DNA from: Gemmatimonadota bacterium
GTDB taxonomy: Bacteria; Gemmatimonadota; Gemmatimonadetes; Longimicrobiales; Gaopeijiaceae
DNA length: 64,000 nucleotides
Assembly (NCBI GenBank): GCA_022827345.1
Contig: JAJDTB010000015.1
Span: 1-64,000 of the forward strand
Reading direction: 5' to 3'
In this document: positions 33,014 to 41,805 of the stretch, in pieces
Layout of the letters: each line of letters begins with the position of its first letter
Numbering within the stretch: the first letter of the stretch is position 1
Translations under genes and position numbers: made by a program
The notes under the pieces: generated by a model
Told to the model about the DNA's origin: nothing
Databases searched by the model: none
Seen by the model: the letters and a program-made list of their open reading frames with translations, nothing else

Positions 33014-36000
33014 ATGTACGACAGCATTTCCCGGCCGGTCATCCTGCGACCGGTGAATGGCCGGACGCCGGTGTTCGCGGTCCTGTTGCTCGCCGTGGCG
33101 GGATTGGCCGCGATGCCGCCGGCGCTTGTCGCCCAGGACCTTCTCTCCCTCCTCCCGCCCATGGAGTGGCGCTTGATCGGGCCCGACCGCGGCGGACGCT
33201 CGATCGCGGTGGCGGGCCACGCCGAGCGGCCCTTCGAGTACTACTTCGGAGCGACGGGCGGCGGCCTCTTCAAGACAACCGACGGCGGGAACACCTGGCG
33301 CCCGGTCACCGACGGGCAGGTCGGCAGCGCCTCGGTGGGCGCGGTGGCGATGGCGCCGTCGAACCCCGACATCGTCTACATCGGGATGGGCGAGGTGCAG
33401 CTGCGCGCCAACGTGCTGCAGGGCGATGGGGTCTACCGGTCAGCCGACGCCGGGAAGACGTGGCGGCACATCGGGCTGGCCGACAGCCACGCGATCGGGC
33501 GGGTCCGCATTCATCCGACCGACCCGGACCGGGTGTACGTGGCGGCGCTCGGGCATCCGTTCGGGCCGAATGCGGAGCGGGGCGTCTTCCGCACCACCGA
33601 CGGGGGCAAGACGTGGGCAAACGTGCTCTTCCGCGACGAGCACACGGGCGCGGTCGATCTCGTCATGGACCCGGGCGATCCTGACGTGCTGTACGCGACG
33701 CTCTGGCAGGTGTATCGCAAGCCGTGGCGGCTGTGGAGCGGCGGCGAGGGGTCGGGGATCTTCAAGTCGACCGACGGCGGCGACACGTGGACCGAGATTA
33801 CGCGCAATCCGGGGCTGCCGGCCGGGGTGCTCGGCAAGATCACGGTAACCGTTTCGGGCGCGGATCCGCTGCGGGTGTGGGCGAACATCGAGGCGGAGGA
33901 GGGCGGGCTGTACCGGTCCGACGACGGCGGCGAGACGTGGGAACTCGTCAACAACCACCGCGACATCTGGCAGCGCGCATTCTATTTCCAGCGGCTGGAG
34001 GCGGACCCGGCCGACCGCGACGCGCTCTACATCCTCAACTTCCGGCTGATGCGCTCGACAGACGGCGGACGGACCCTGGAGAGCGTGCCGGAGACCCACG
34101 CCGACCATCACGACCTGTGGATCGATCCCACGAACCCGCTGCGCATGATCAACGGGAACGACGGGGGCGGCGTGGTGACGGTGAACGGCGGCCGCACCTG
34201 GACCTCGATGCGGTATCCGACGGCCCAGATCTACCGGCTGGCGACAACCGCGGACTTCCCCTACCACGTCTGCGGGGCGCAGCAGGACAACTCGACCGTG
34301 TGCGTGTCGTCCGAGCGGGGGCATCTGCGCGACCCACGCGGTGCGAGTACGGAGTGGATGTACGCGGTGGGCGGAGGCGAGAGCGGCTATATCGCGCCGC
34401 ACCCGGCCAACCCCGACATCTTCTACGCGGGCGCGACCAACACGCTGACGCGCTACGACCGCGCGACCGGCATGGCGACGGACATCCAGCCGTGGCCGCG
34501 GATCGTCATGGGCGAGCCCGCGCGGGACATGCCCGAGCGCTGGAACTGGACCTATCCGATCGCGGTGGCGCCGCAGCCGCCGCACGCGCTGTACGTCGGA
34601 TCGCAGCACCTGTGGCGGTCCGTCGACGAGGGTGCGTCGTGGGCCAGGATCAGCCCGGATCTGACCCGCGCCGACCCCGAGACACTGGGCGATTCCGGCG
34701 GCCCTGTCGTGCTCGACCAGGACGGGCCCGAGATCTACGCCACCCTGTACTCGATCGGCCTTTCGCCGCACGATCCCGGGACGATCTGGACCGGGTCCGA
34801 CGACGGTCTCGTGCACCTGACGCGCGACGGCGGCAGCGAATGGCGCGACGTGACGCCCCCGGACATGCTCGCGCACACGCGCGTGATGACCATAGACGTG
34901 TCCGCCCACGACCCTGCGCGCGCGCACGTGGCCGGCATCCGCTACGAGATGGACGACCGGGCGCCCTATGCGTGGACGACCGACGACTACGGCGCGACCT
35001 GGACACGGATCAGCGACGGCATCCCCACCGGCGCCTTCGTGCGCGTGATGCGCGAAGACCCGAAGCGGGAGGGACTCCTGTACGCCGGCACCGAACACGG
35101 CGTGTTCGTCTCCTTCGACGGCGGCGGCGCCTGGAGCGACCTGTCGTCCCGGCTCCCCCGCACGCCCGTCACCGGCATCTCGGTCGAGGAGCGCGACCTG
35201 GTAATCAGCACCCACGGCCGCTCCTTCCGGGTCCTCGACGACATCGAGACGCTGCGGCAGCTCGACGTGACCGTCGCCGACTCCGACGTCCACCTCTTCG
35301 ACCCTGCCGACGCCGTCCGGCGCTCGATCCCCGCCGTGATCGACTTCCGGGTGAGCCGGCCGGGGCGCGTGCAGCTCGATGTCCTGACGGACGACGGCGC
35401 CCAGGTGACCACCCTCTTCACCGCCGACTCGGCCGCGGGCACTCACCGCGCCCGCTGGGACCTCCGCTACCCCGGCGCGCTGACGTTCGCGGGGATCGTG
35501 TTGGAAGGCGGCAATCCGGCAGTGGGCCCGTGGGCGCCGCCGGGCCGCTACCGCGCGCGCCTGACCGTCGGCGGCGTCACGCGCGAGGCCGCCTTCAACG
35601 TACACCTCGACCCGAGGCTCGGGGCCGTCTCCACCGCGGCGCTGGCCGGCCAGTTCCGGCTCGCCATGGCGATCCGCGATGCCGAGAGCCAGGCGAACGG
35701 CACCGTAGTGACGGCGCGGGAGCTGCTCGACCAGATCGATCATTTCGGGCCGCGGATCGGAGACGCCGCCCTCCGTGACGACGTCGGGGGCTTCGCCGCC
35801 GGCATCGAAGCGGTCGCGGGCGAACTCTACCAGCTCCGCAACCAGAGCCCGAAGGACAAGATCGCCTTCCCCATCAAGCTGAACGACCGCCTGACCGGGC
35901 TCCGCAGCCACCTGGAGCGGGGCGACGGCACACCGCTCGATGCCTACCGGGCGGTGTTCGAGGAGCTGTCCGCGGAACTCGGTTCGCTGATGGACCGGTT

Positions 36001-36259
36001 TCGAGGGATGATCGACGAAGACCTGCCCCGCTTGAACCGCCGGCTCGAAGCGGCGGGACTTCCGCTACTGGAGGCCCGGGGGCCGTCTACCCGAACCGCA
36101 CCCCCTGCGCCAGCGGCAGCTCGGGACTCCAGTTCACCGTATTCGTCTGCCGCCGCATGTAGGCCTTCCACGCGTCCGACCCCGATTCGCGCCCGCCGCC
36201 CGTCTCCTTCTCGCCGCCGAACGCGCCGCCGATCTCCGCGCCGCTGGTGCCGATGTTGA
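33014..36259 (+). CDS. Secreted Asp-box (VPS10/sortilin-like) propeller protein, copy 2
   Basis: This 1081-residue protein has a signal peptide (VFAVLLLAVAGLAAMPPALVAQ) and ten Asp-box turns (TTDGGNTWRP, STDGGDTWTE, TDDYGATWTR and others), in the same order as the protein at 4981-8181. The two are clear paralogues, alignable from GPDRGGRSIA to the C-terminal FPIKLNDRL region. A ligand-binding or carbohydrate-related surface role is possible, with no catalytic set visible. The ATG at 33014 follows GGGGAGGC. The final 55 residues, beyond LPLLEARGP, are Arg/Ser/Pro-rich and are read antisense to the aldehyde dehydrogenase gene (173-base convergent overlap); the paralogue has no such tail. The original stop codon was probably lost. 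Confidence 0.88.
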   Translation: MYDSISRPVILRPVNGRTPVFAVLLLAVAGLAAMPPALVAQDLLSLLPPMEWRLIGPDRGGRSIAVAGHAERPFEYYFGATGGGLFKTTDGGNTWRPVTDGQVGSASVGAVAMAPSNPDIVYIGMGEVQLRANVLQGDGVYRSADAGKTWRHIGLADSHAIGRVRIHPTDPDRVYVAALGHPFGPNAERGVFRTTDGGKTWANVLFRDEHTGAVDLVMDPGDPDVLYATLWQVYRKPWRLWSGGEGSGIFKSTDGGDTWTEITRNPGLPAGVLGKITVTVSGADPLRVWANIEAEEGGLYRSDDGGETWELVNNHRDIWQRAFYFQRLEADPADRDALYILNFRLMRSTDGGRTLESVPETHADHHDLWIDPTNPLRMINGNDGGGVVTVNGGRTWTSMRYPTAQIYRLATTADFPYHVCGAQQDNSTVCVSSERGHLRDPRGASTEWMYAVGGGESGYIAPHPANPDIFYAGATNTLTRYDRATGMATDIQPWPRIVMGEPARDMPERWNWTYPIAVAPQPPHALYVGSQHLWRSVDEGASWARISPDLTRADPETLGDSGGPVVLDQDGPEIYATLYSIGLSPHDPGTIWTGSDDGLVHLTRDGGSEWRDVTPPDMLAHTRVMTIDVSAHDPARAHVAGIRYEMDDRAPYAWTTDDYGATWTRISDGIPTGAFVRVMREDPKREGLLYAGTEHGVFVSFDGGGAWSDLSSRLPRTPVTGISVEERDLVISTHGRSFRVLDDIETLRQLDVTVADSDVHLFDPADAVRRSIPAVIDFRVSRPGRVQLDVLTDDGAQVTTLFTADSAAGTHRARWDLRYPGALTFAGIVLEGGNPAVGPWAPPGRYRARLTVGGVTREAAFNVHLDPRLGAVSTAALAGQFRLAMAIRDAESQANGTVVTARELLDQIDHFGPRIGDAALRDDVGGFAAGIEAVAGELYQLRNQSPKDKIAFPIKLNDRLTGLRSHLERGDGTPLDAYRAVFEELSAELGSLMDRFRGMIDEDLPRLNRRLEAAGLPLLEARGPSTRTAPPAPAAARDSSSPYSSAAACRPSTRPTPIRARRPSPSRRRTRRRSPRRWCRC

Positions 36260-37670
36260 CGTTCGCGATGCCGCAGTCGCTGCCGCGGTGGGAGAGGAAG
36301 AGTTCCGCCTCGCGCATGTGATCGGTGAAGATCGCCGAGGACAGTCCCTGGGGGACGCCGTTGTGGAGCGCGATGGCCTCGCCGAGCTCGTCGACGGCCT
36401 GGGCGCGGGTCGCATCCGCGCTCCCGTAACCGATGATGTAGAGGATCGGGGCGAAGGTCTCCTCCTGCACGATGTCGAATTCGTTCCGCGCCGAGGCGAT
36501 GCAGGGGGTGACGTAGTGGCCGCCGGGGAAGTCGGCGCCGTTCAGCCGCTCTCCGCCGCAGAGGATCGTGCCGCCTTCGGCCTGGACGCGGCGCACGGCA
36601 CCTTCGAGGTCGAGGACCGCCTGGTGGTTCACGACCGGGCCCATCAGGGTGGACGGGTTAAGGGGGTCGCCGATGCGCACGTCCCGGTAGGCTGTGACGA
36701 GGCGCCGCTCGAGTTCGCCGCGGATGGACTCGTGGACGATGATGCGCCGCGTGCTGGTGCAGCGCTGCCCCGCCGTGCCGACCGAGCCGAAGAGGATCGC
36801 CGGCAGCACCAGGTCCATGTTGGCGTGCGGCGTGACGATGATCGCGTTGTTGCCGCCGAGTTCGAGTATGGTGCGGCCCAGGCGCTCGCCCACGACCCGC
36901 GCGACCCGGTACCCCATTCTGCAGCTCCCTGTAGCCGATACCAGCGGTATGCGCCGGTCATGCAGGAGCTTGTCCCCAACCGTGGACCCTCTTCCCACCA
37001 CCAGCGAGAAGATTGCGGGGTCGTGCCCGTTCTCGCGCGCCACCTCGGCCGCGATCCGGGTGCAGGCGATTGCGGTGAGCGGCGTCTGGCTGGACGGCTT
37101 CCAGAGTGTGGCGTCCCCGCAGACGGCGGCGATCGCGGCGTTCCAGCTCCACACCGCGACGGGGAAGTTGAAGGCGGTGATGACCCCGACCACGCCGAGC
37201 GGGTGCCACTGCTCGAACATGCGGTGGTCCGGGCGTTCGGAGTGCATCGACAGGCCGTAGAGCTGGCGGGACAGGCCGGTCGCGAAGTCGCAGATGTCGA
37301 TCATCTCCTGCACTTCGCCTTCGCCCTCGGTGAGGATCTTGCCCATCTCGAGGGTGACGAGCCGGCCCAGCGCGGCCTTGTGCTCGCGGAGGCGCTCGCC
37401 GATCTGGCGGACGACCTCGCCGCGCTTCGGGGCCGGGACGGTGCGCCAATCCAGGAACGCCTCGTGCGCGCGCGCGACTATATGATCGTACTCGTCCTCG
37501 GTGACCTGGCGGACGGTCGCGATGCGGGAGCCGTCGATCGGGGTGTGGACATCGAGTTCGGGGCCGGAGCCGATCCACTCGCCGGCGAAGCCGCCGGGGT
37601 TGAGGTCGTCGATGCCGAGGGAGGCGAGGAGGCGGGTGGTGCGGCTGTCAGTGTAAAGTGTGGTTGTCAT
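36087..37670 (-). CDS. Aldehyde dehydrogenase, ALDH7 / aminoadipate-semialdehyde type
   Basis: This 527-residue protein is an NAD-dependent aldehyde dehydrogenase. The catalytic Cys lies in GTAGQRCTSTRR, the general-base Glu in ELGGNNAIIV, and ITAFNFPVAVWSWN forms the cofactor-entry section. The NNA after ELGG and the C-terminal IGGAFGGEKETGGGRESGSD are typical of the ALDH7 (antiquitin) group, which oxidises alpha-aminoadipate semialdehyde in lysine breakdown. The ATG at 37670 (MTTTLYT) fits the family; a longer frame to 37730 is unlikely. It is last in the minus-strand operon led by ETF-QO, 34 bases after the quinone oxidoreductase. The last 173 bases overlap the tail of the convergent propeller gene. 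Confidence 0.9.
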   Translation of the reverse strand: MTTTLYTDSRTTRLLASLGIDDLNPGGFAGEWIGSGPELDVHTPIDGSRIATVRQVTEDEYDHIVARAHEAFLDWRTVPAPKRGEVVRQIGERLREHKAALGRLVTLEMGKILTEGEGEVQEMIDICDFATGLSRQLYGLSMHSERPDHRMFEQWHPLGVVGVITAFNFPVAVWSWNAAIAAVCGDATLWKPSSQTPLTAIACTRIAAEVARENGHDPAIFSLVVGRGSTVGDKLLHDRRIPLVSATGSCRMGYRVARVVGERLGRTILELGGNNAIIVTPHANMDLVLPAILFGSVGTAGQRCTSTRRIIVHESIRGELERRLVTAYRDVRIGDPLNPSTLMGPVVNHQAVLDLEGAVRRVQAEGGTILCGGERLNGADFPGGHYVTPCIASARNEFDIVQEETFAPILYIIGYGSADATRAQAVDELGEAIALHNGVPQGLSSAIFTDHMREAELFLSHRGSDCGIANVNIGTSGAEIGGAFGGEKETGGGRESGSDAWKAYMRRQTNTVNWSPELPLAQGVRFG

Positions 37671-37704
37671 TTTGTAATGTCTGCTTGTCAGTCTGGCAAG
37701 ATTG

Positions 37705-38688
37705 TCAGGGTAGGAGGACCGTGCACCCATGCGTCTGGCGCGACTCGAGCGCGCGGTGGGCCTTGGCCGCCTCGGCGAGGGGGAAGCGCTGGCCGATGGT
37801 GAGCCGGATGCGGCCGGCCTCGATGTGGCCGAGCAGCTCGCCGGCGGCCTCTTCCAGATCCGCGCGGCGCTCGATGTAGGGCGCGAGCGAGGGACGGGCG
37901 ACGGTGATCCCCTTCGCGCTCAGGCGCAGCAGGTTGAGCGGGGGAACCGCGCCGGAAGCGTTGCCGAAGGTGATCATCATGCCGAAGCGGGCGAGGCACT
38001 CCATCGAGCCGTCGAAGGTGGCCTTGCCGACGCCGTCGAAGACCACCGGGACGCCTTCGCCGCCGGTGATCTCGCGCACGCGCTCCACGAAGTCCTCTTC
38101 CTTGTAGAGGATGACGTGATCGCAGCCGTGCTCGCGCGCGACCTCCCCCTTCTCCGCGCTGCCGGCGGTGCCGATGACGGTCGCGCCCAGCGCCTTGCAC
38201 CACTGGGACAGGATCGTCCCGACGCCCCCGGCGGCGGCGTGCACGAGCACGGTTTCGCCCGCGCTCAGGCGGTAGGTGCGGCGGCACAGATACCACGAGG
38301 TCATCCCCTTCAGCATGGCCGCGGCGGCCGTCCCGGAATCGACCCCGTCCGGGATCGGCACCAGCTGGCCCGTCGGCATGACGCGCCGCTCGCAGTAGCT
38401 GCCGAGGCCGAACCCGTACGCGACGCGGTCGCCGACCTGGAACGATGGGGCGGCGCCCGCCGGGCCGACCGCCTCGACCACGCCCGCGCCTTCCATCCCG
38501 ATCGCGGTGGGCAGCGACGGCACGGGGTAGAGGCCGCTGCGATGATAGGTGTCGATGAAGTTCAGGCCGATGGCCTCGTGCCGCACCAGCACCTCGCCCG
38601 GACCCGGCCCCGGCAGTGCGACCTCTTCCCGGCGGAGCACCTCGGGCCCGCCCAGTTCGTGAATGCGAATTGCGTTTGTCGTGTTCAT
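37705..38688 (-). CDS. Zinc-independent quinone oxidoreductase (MDR family)
   Basis: This 327-residue protein is of the medium-chain dehydrogenase/reductase type. It has a GroES-like N-terminus (GLNFIDTYHRSGLYPVP) and the NADPH-binding phrase VLVHAAAGGVGTILSQW. Zinc-binding cysteines are absent, as in QOR/zeta-crystallin-type NADPH:quinone reductases, which reduce quinones by one or two electrons. Length and motif order are normal. It sits between a lipoprotein-like gene (63 bases upstream) and an aldehyde dehydrogenase (34 bases downstream), in an operon with other redox proteins. Confidence 0.9.
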   Translation of the reverse strand: MNTTNAIRIHELGGPEVLRREEVALPGPGPGEVLVRHEAIGLNFIDTYHRSGLYPVPSLPTAIGMEGAGVVEAVGPAGAAPSFQVGDRVAYGFGLGSYCERRVMPTGQLVPIPDGVDSGTAAAAMLKGMTSWYLCRRTYRLSAGETVLVHAAAGGVGTILSQWCKALGATVIGTAGSAEKGEVAREHGCDHVILYKEEDFVERVREITGGEGVPVVFDGVGKATFDGSMECLARFGMMITFGNASGAVPPLNLLRLSAKGITVARPSLAPYIERRADLEEAAGELLGHIEAGRIRLTIGQRFPLAEAAKAHRALESRQTHGCTVLLP

Positions 38689-38751
38689 TTCGGTCGATTC
38701 CGGCGTGGCGGCCGGGTAAGAGTGGATGTCAGCGCGGTCCTCGCCGCTGCG

Positions 38752-39594
38752 TCAGTACTGCAGGCGCACCCGCACCGGTCCCTCGAACCCCATGTTGAGG
38801 GGCGCCATGCCCGGTATGGTCATGCTTCCCGCCAGCTCGCGCTCGAAGAACGCCTCGGCCAGGAGTCCGCGTTCGGTGTCCCACAGCACGAACCCGGTCG
38901 TCGGTCCGGTCATGCTCTGGGTGATCGTGGCGCCGGCCTGCACGAACTCCGCCTCGTTGGCGACGTCGCCGGCGACTGCGATGTGCCGCAGCGTGCGCCC
39001 ATCGACGACGGTGTCGCCGACCAGCGTGTGGGTGTAGACGGTGGTGGAGTTCGTCTTGATCGCCCCGTCGTCGATCGTCCAGGTGACGGTGTCGACCCAG
39101 GTGGCCCCGGGATCCACAGCGCCGGCGGGCAGCCGCGGGAAGAGATCGTTGGCGATGTGATGGAAGGGCGACAGCTGTGCGGCCGGGCCCCCCACGGTGG
39201 GGACGGAGACGACCTCTTCGACTCCGCGGCGTCCGAACACGATCTCGAGGTGCCCGGTCACGTCGTTCAGGCCGGTGGACAGGGTGCCCTGCATCGGATT
39301 CGACATCGACGCCTCGAAGCGCTCCACGCTGCCGGTCGCGCGGACGCCGCGCGGGTCCATCTCGAACGTCATGCTCAGGGTGGTGGCCGAATTGGTCGGG
39401 ATGTCCAGCGCGCCCACGGGAGAGTTCACGTAGACCGCGGCCGAATCGACGATCTCGTAGACTGCGATCGCCGGGGACGGGACCACGTAGGCCAGGGTAT
39501 CTTCAGGGGACGAGCCGCCGGTTGTGGCGCAGGCGAGCGTCAAGACGCAACTGATGGTCAGACCACCACTTATGGTCCACCGGCGGCCCATCAT
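38752..39594 (-). CDS. Lipoprotein of the GDTVVDGR family, copy 2 of 3
   Basis: This encodes 280 residues with a lipoprotein signal (GLTISCVLTLACATT, lipobox LTLAC). The mature region is beta-rich and carries YTHTLVGDTVVDGRTLRHIA, together with ANDLFPRLP earlier and GFVLWDTERG later. These are the same three landmarks as in the genes at 30547-31380 and 53887-54711. Its ATG-ATG start overlaps the stop of the CDGSH gene (ATGATG containing TGA), so translation is coupled. Its position in an operon of redox enzymes suggests a periplasmic partner, but no catalytic residues are seen. Confidence 0.75.
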   Translation of the reverse strand: MMGRRWTISGGLTISCVLTLACATTGGSSPEDTLAYVVPSPAIAVYEIVDSAAVYVNSPVGALDIPTNSATTLSMTFEMDPRGVRATGSVERFEASMSNPMQGTLSTGLNDVTGHLEIVFGRRGVEEVVSVPTVGGPAAQLSPFHHIANDLFPRLPAGAVDPGATWVDTVTWTIDDGAIKTNSTTVYTHTLVGDTVVDGRTLRHIAVAGDVANEAEFVQAGATITQSMTGPTTGFVLWDTERGLLAEAFFERELAGSMTIPGMAPLNMGFEGPVRVRLQY

Positions 39595-40022
39595 CGGGCT
39601 GAGAACCCGCTGTCGCGGTGTGACCCGTCGCAGAACGGTTTCGTCGTCGAAATCCCGCAGCGGCACAGCGCGCCCTTCGTCCCCGACACGGTTGTGCCGT
39701 CCGCCGCGACCACCGTAAGCGGCCCGCGCACCAGGAGGGGGCCGTCCGTGGCGCACACGATCACGACCGGGTCGTCCTCGGCCGGCTCGTCCGCACCCGG
39801 CACCAGGCGCCCGCCCTGGATCACTCCGGGATCGTCGAATCCCATCTTGTTGTGCGTTCCGTCGCAGTACGGCTTGTTGCCGGAGTGCCCGCAGCGGCAC
39901 AGCGCGACATCGTCGGTCTCGTCGATCTGCTCGCCGCCGGCCTCGATCCGGATCCGCCCGGCAAGACACAGGGGTCCGCCAGGGGGTACTTCGGCCACAT
40001 TTCCACTCGTTCGGTCGCTCAT
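39591..40022 (-). CDS. Protein with two CDGSH iron-sulfur motifs
   Basis: This 143-residue protein has two complete CDGSH-type clusters following C-x-C-x8-C-x3-H: C42, C44, C53, H57 (CRCGHSGNKPYCDGTH) and C120, C122, C131, H135 (CRCGISTTKPFCDGSH). Each should bind a 2Fe-2S cluster with one histidine ligand. The segments before each motif (GPLCLAGRIRIE and GPLLVRGPLTVV) show that the protein is an internal duplication. Such proteins carry electrons or clusters in the cytoplasm. It lies 5 bases after the ETF-QO stop and overlaps the next gene, so an electron-transfer link with ETF-QO is likely. Confidence 0.88.
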   Translation of the reverse strand: MSDRTSGNVAEVPPGGPLCLAGRIRIEAGGEQIDETDDVALCRCGHSGNKPYCDGTHNKMGFDDPGVIQGGRLVPGADEPAEDDPVVIVCATDGPLLVRGPLTVVAADGTTVSGTKGALCRCGISTTKPFCDGSHRDSGFSAR

Positions 40023-40027
40023 CGTCC

Positions 40028-41698
40028 TCACATTCTCCGGTACTGTGGACCGCTGCCGCCTTCGCGCGGAGCCCACCTCGGACCCAGCACGTCGGTGGCC
40101 TTGCAGTCCACGCAATTGGGCGCGTTCACGCGCAGTTGATCGCCCTCGCGCTCGTACACTCCGGCGGGGCACATGTGTACGTACATCTCCGCAACTTCGG
40201 GCGGAATATCCTCGCCCACCGCAAGGTGGGACGGGATGTCGTCGCGGGTCTGATTGCCGCTCTTGAAGACGGCGTCCACCTTCGACACCGCCAGCGGCCC
40301 ACGGGCTTCCGGCGCTGTGCCGAGGACTTTCGCCTCTTCCGCATCGAGCTTCGAGGCGATTGCCGCCCTGGGAATCCTCCCACCGGTCGCCGTGGCCAGC
40401 GAAGCCTTCGCGCCGCCCAGGAAGAACCCGCTCTTGAAGGCCAGGCGCATGTTCCGGTTGCGCCTGAGGTCGCGCACGATGAAGGACTCGTCCACGGACC
40501 TCGTGTAGGGGGCCAGTCCGGCCGCTGAAGTGTCGCCCGATTTCAGCGCCGAATAGATCGCCCGGGCCGCCAGAACGCCTGAGTGCATCGCGTAGTGAAT
40601 GCCCTTCAGGGAGGCGACGTCGACGTACCCCGCGGCGTCCCCCACGATGCAGATTCCGCCCCCGTGACGCCGCTCCGGCAGGGAATGATACCCGCCTTCC
40701 GGGATCGTCTTGGCCCCCCACTCCACCATCTCGCCCCCTTCGAGGATGCGGCGGAAGAGGGGGTGGTGCTTGACGCGCTGGAGGAGTCCGTGGACGTCGA
40801 GCCGGGCGTTCGAATAGTCGAGGCTGACGACGAGGCCGAGGGCGACGAGGTCGTCGGCGAGGGGGTATGCGAAGGTGCCGCCGAACCCGTCCCTGACGAG
40901 CGGCCATCCCATGGTGTGGATGATGCGGTCGAGCGGGCGCGGCACCTCCCACAGCTCCTTCACTCCCAGCGAATAGATCTGCGGATTGGTGGACCCGATG
41001 CCCTGCCACTCCAGGTACGCCTGCGAGAGCGTGCCGCGCGTGCCCTCGGAGAGGACGGTCACGCGGGCGGTCAGGTCCATGGGCGGCATGTAGTTGCCGC
41101 CGGACGGACGGCCGTCCCGATCGAGGCCCCGCGCCGCGGTCCTGACGCCGATCACGTCGTCGCCGTCCACGAGGAGGGCGTCGGCGGGGAAGCCCGGCAG
41201 GATCATCACTCCCAGCTCCTCCGCGCGTTCGCCCATCCAGCGCACCAGTTCGCATATGGAGGCGATGTGGTTGCCGTGGTTGCGCATCGTGGGCGGCGCG
41301 GGGATGCGGATGTGGTTCTTCTCCGTGAGGAAATACACCGCCTCGCGCTCGACCGGTCGCCGTAACGGCAAGTCGGACCATGACATACCGGGAAACATTT
41401 CGCGCAGCGCACGCGGATTCACGACCGCCCCGGAGAGGTTGTGGTCGCCCAGCGCCTCGGCCTTCTCCAGCACGCCGATCATGATGTCCCCGACGCCGTC
41501 GCCGTTCTCGTTCCCCTCGGCCACCAGGCGGGACAGCTCGATCGCGCCCGCCAGTCCGGCGGGGCCGGCGCCCACGAAGAGCACATCGAGCGGCTCCGCA
41601 TCGGGGCCCGGCGGCTCCTGGAGGATGAGGTGCTCGGCAGGCAGGCGGGGCTGGTGCCGATTGGGATATATGCGGCCCTCGGGCCCGTTTTGCGTCAC
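40028..41698 (-). CDS. Electron-transfer flavoprotein:ubiquinone oxidoreductase lacking one Fe-S cysteine
   Basis: This 556-residue protein begins at GTG 41698; the longer frame to 41785 leaves only 20 bases to the divergent gene and adds a low-complexity leader. FAD-binding GAGPAG is at residues 43-48, GDAAGYVD is the second FAD motif, and DHNLSGAVV and GGYHSLPERRHGG are typical of ETF-QO. This inner-membrane enzyme passes electrons from ETF (fatty-acid and amino-acid oxidation) to quinone. The C-terminal ferredoxin-like part keeps CPAGVYE and NCVDC, but the usual third cysteine of CxxCxxC is threonine (NCVDCKATD). Three of four 4Fe-4S ligands therefore remain. It heads an operon with a double CDGSH protein. 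Confidence 0.92.
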   Translation of the reverse strand: MTQNGPEGRIYPNRHQPRLPAEHLILQEPPGPDAEPLDVLFVGAGPAGLAGAIELSRLVAEGNENGDGVGDIMIGVLEKAEALGDHNLSGAVVNPRALREMFPGMSWSDLPLRRPVEREAVYFLTEKNHIRIPAPPTMRNHGNHIASICELVRWMGERAEELGVMILPGFPADALLVDGDDVIGVRTAARGLDRDGRPSGGNYMPPMDLTARVTVLSEGTRGTLSQAYLEWQGIGSTNPQIYSLGVKELWEVPRPLDRIIHTMGWPLVRDGFGGTFAYPLADDLVALGLVVSLDYSNARLDVHGLLQRVKHHPLFRRILEGGEMVEWGAKTIPEGGYHSLPERRHGGGICIVGDAAGYVDVASLKGIHYAMHSGVLAARAIYSALKSGDTSAAGLAPYTRSVDESFIVRDLRRNRNMRLAFKSGFFLGGAKASLATATGGRIPRAAIASKLDAEEAKVLGTAPEARGPLAVSKVDAVFKSGNQTRDDIPSHLAVGEDIPPEVAEMYVHMCPAGVYEREGDQLRVNAPNCVDCKATDVLGPRWAPREGGSGPQYRRM

Positions 41699-41805
41699 CT
41701 GGACTCCTGTTTGCTCTGCGGGGAGCCTTTCCGGCCCCACGGGATTCCCCGGCCCGTCCGCCCGGCCGGTGGCTCGTGCGGGCATGCCGTGGTTAACTTA
41801 CCCAC

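Noticed and set aside
33440..35911. Minus-strand frame of 823 codons
   Set aside because: Antisense to the second propeller gene, repetitive Val/Gly/Arg/His composition and no start context.
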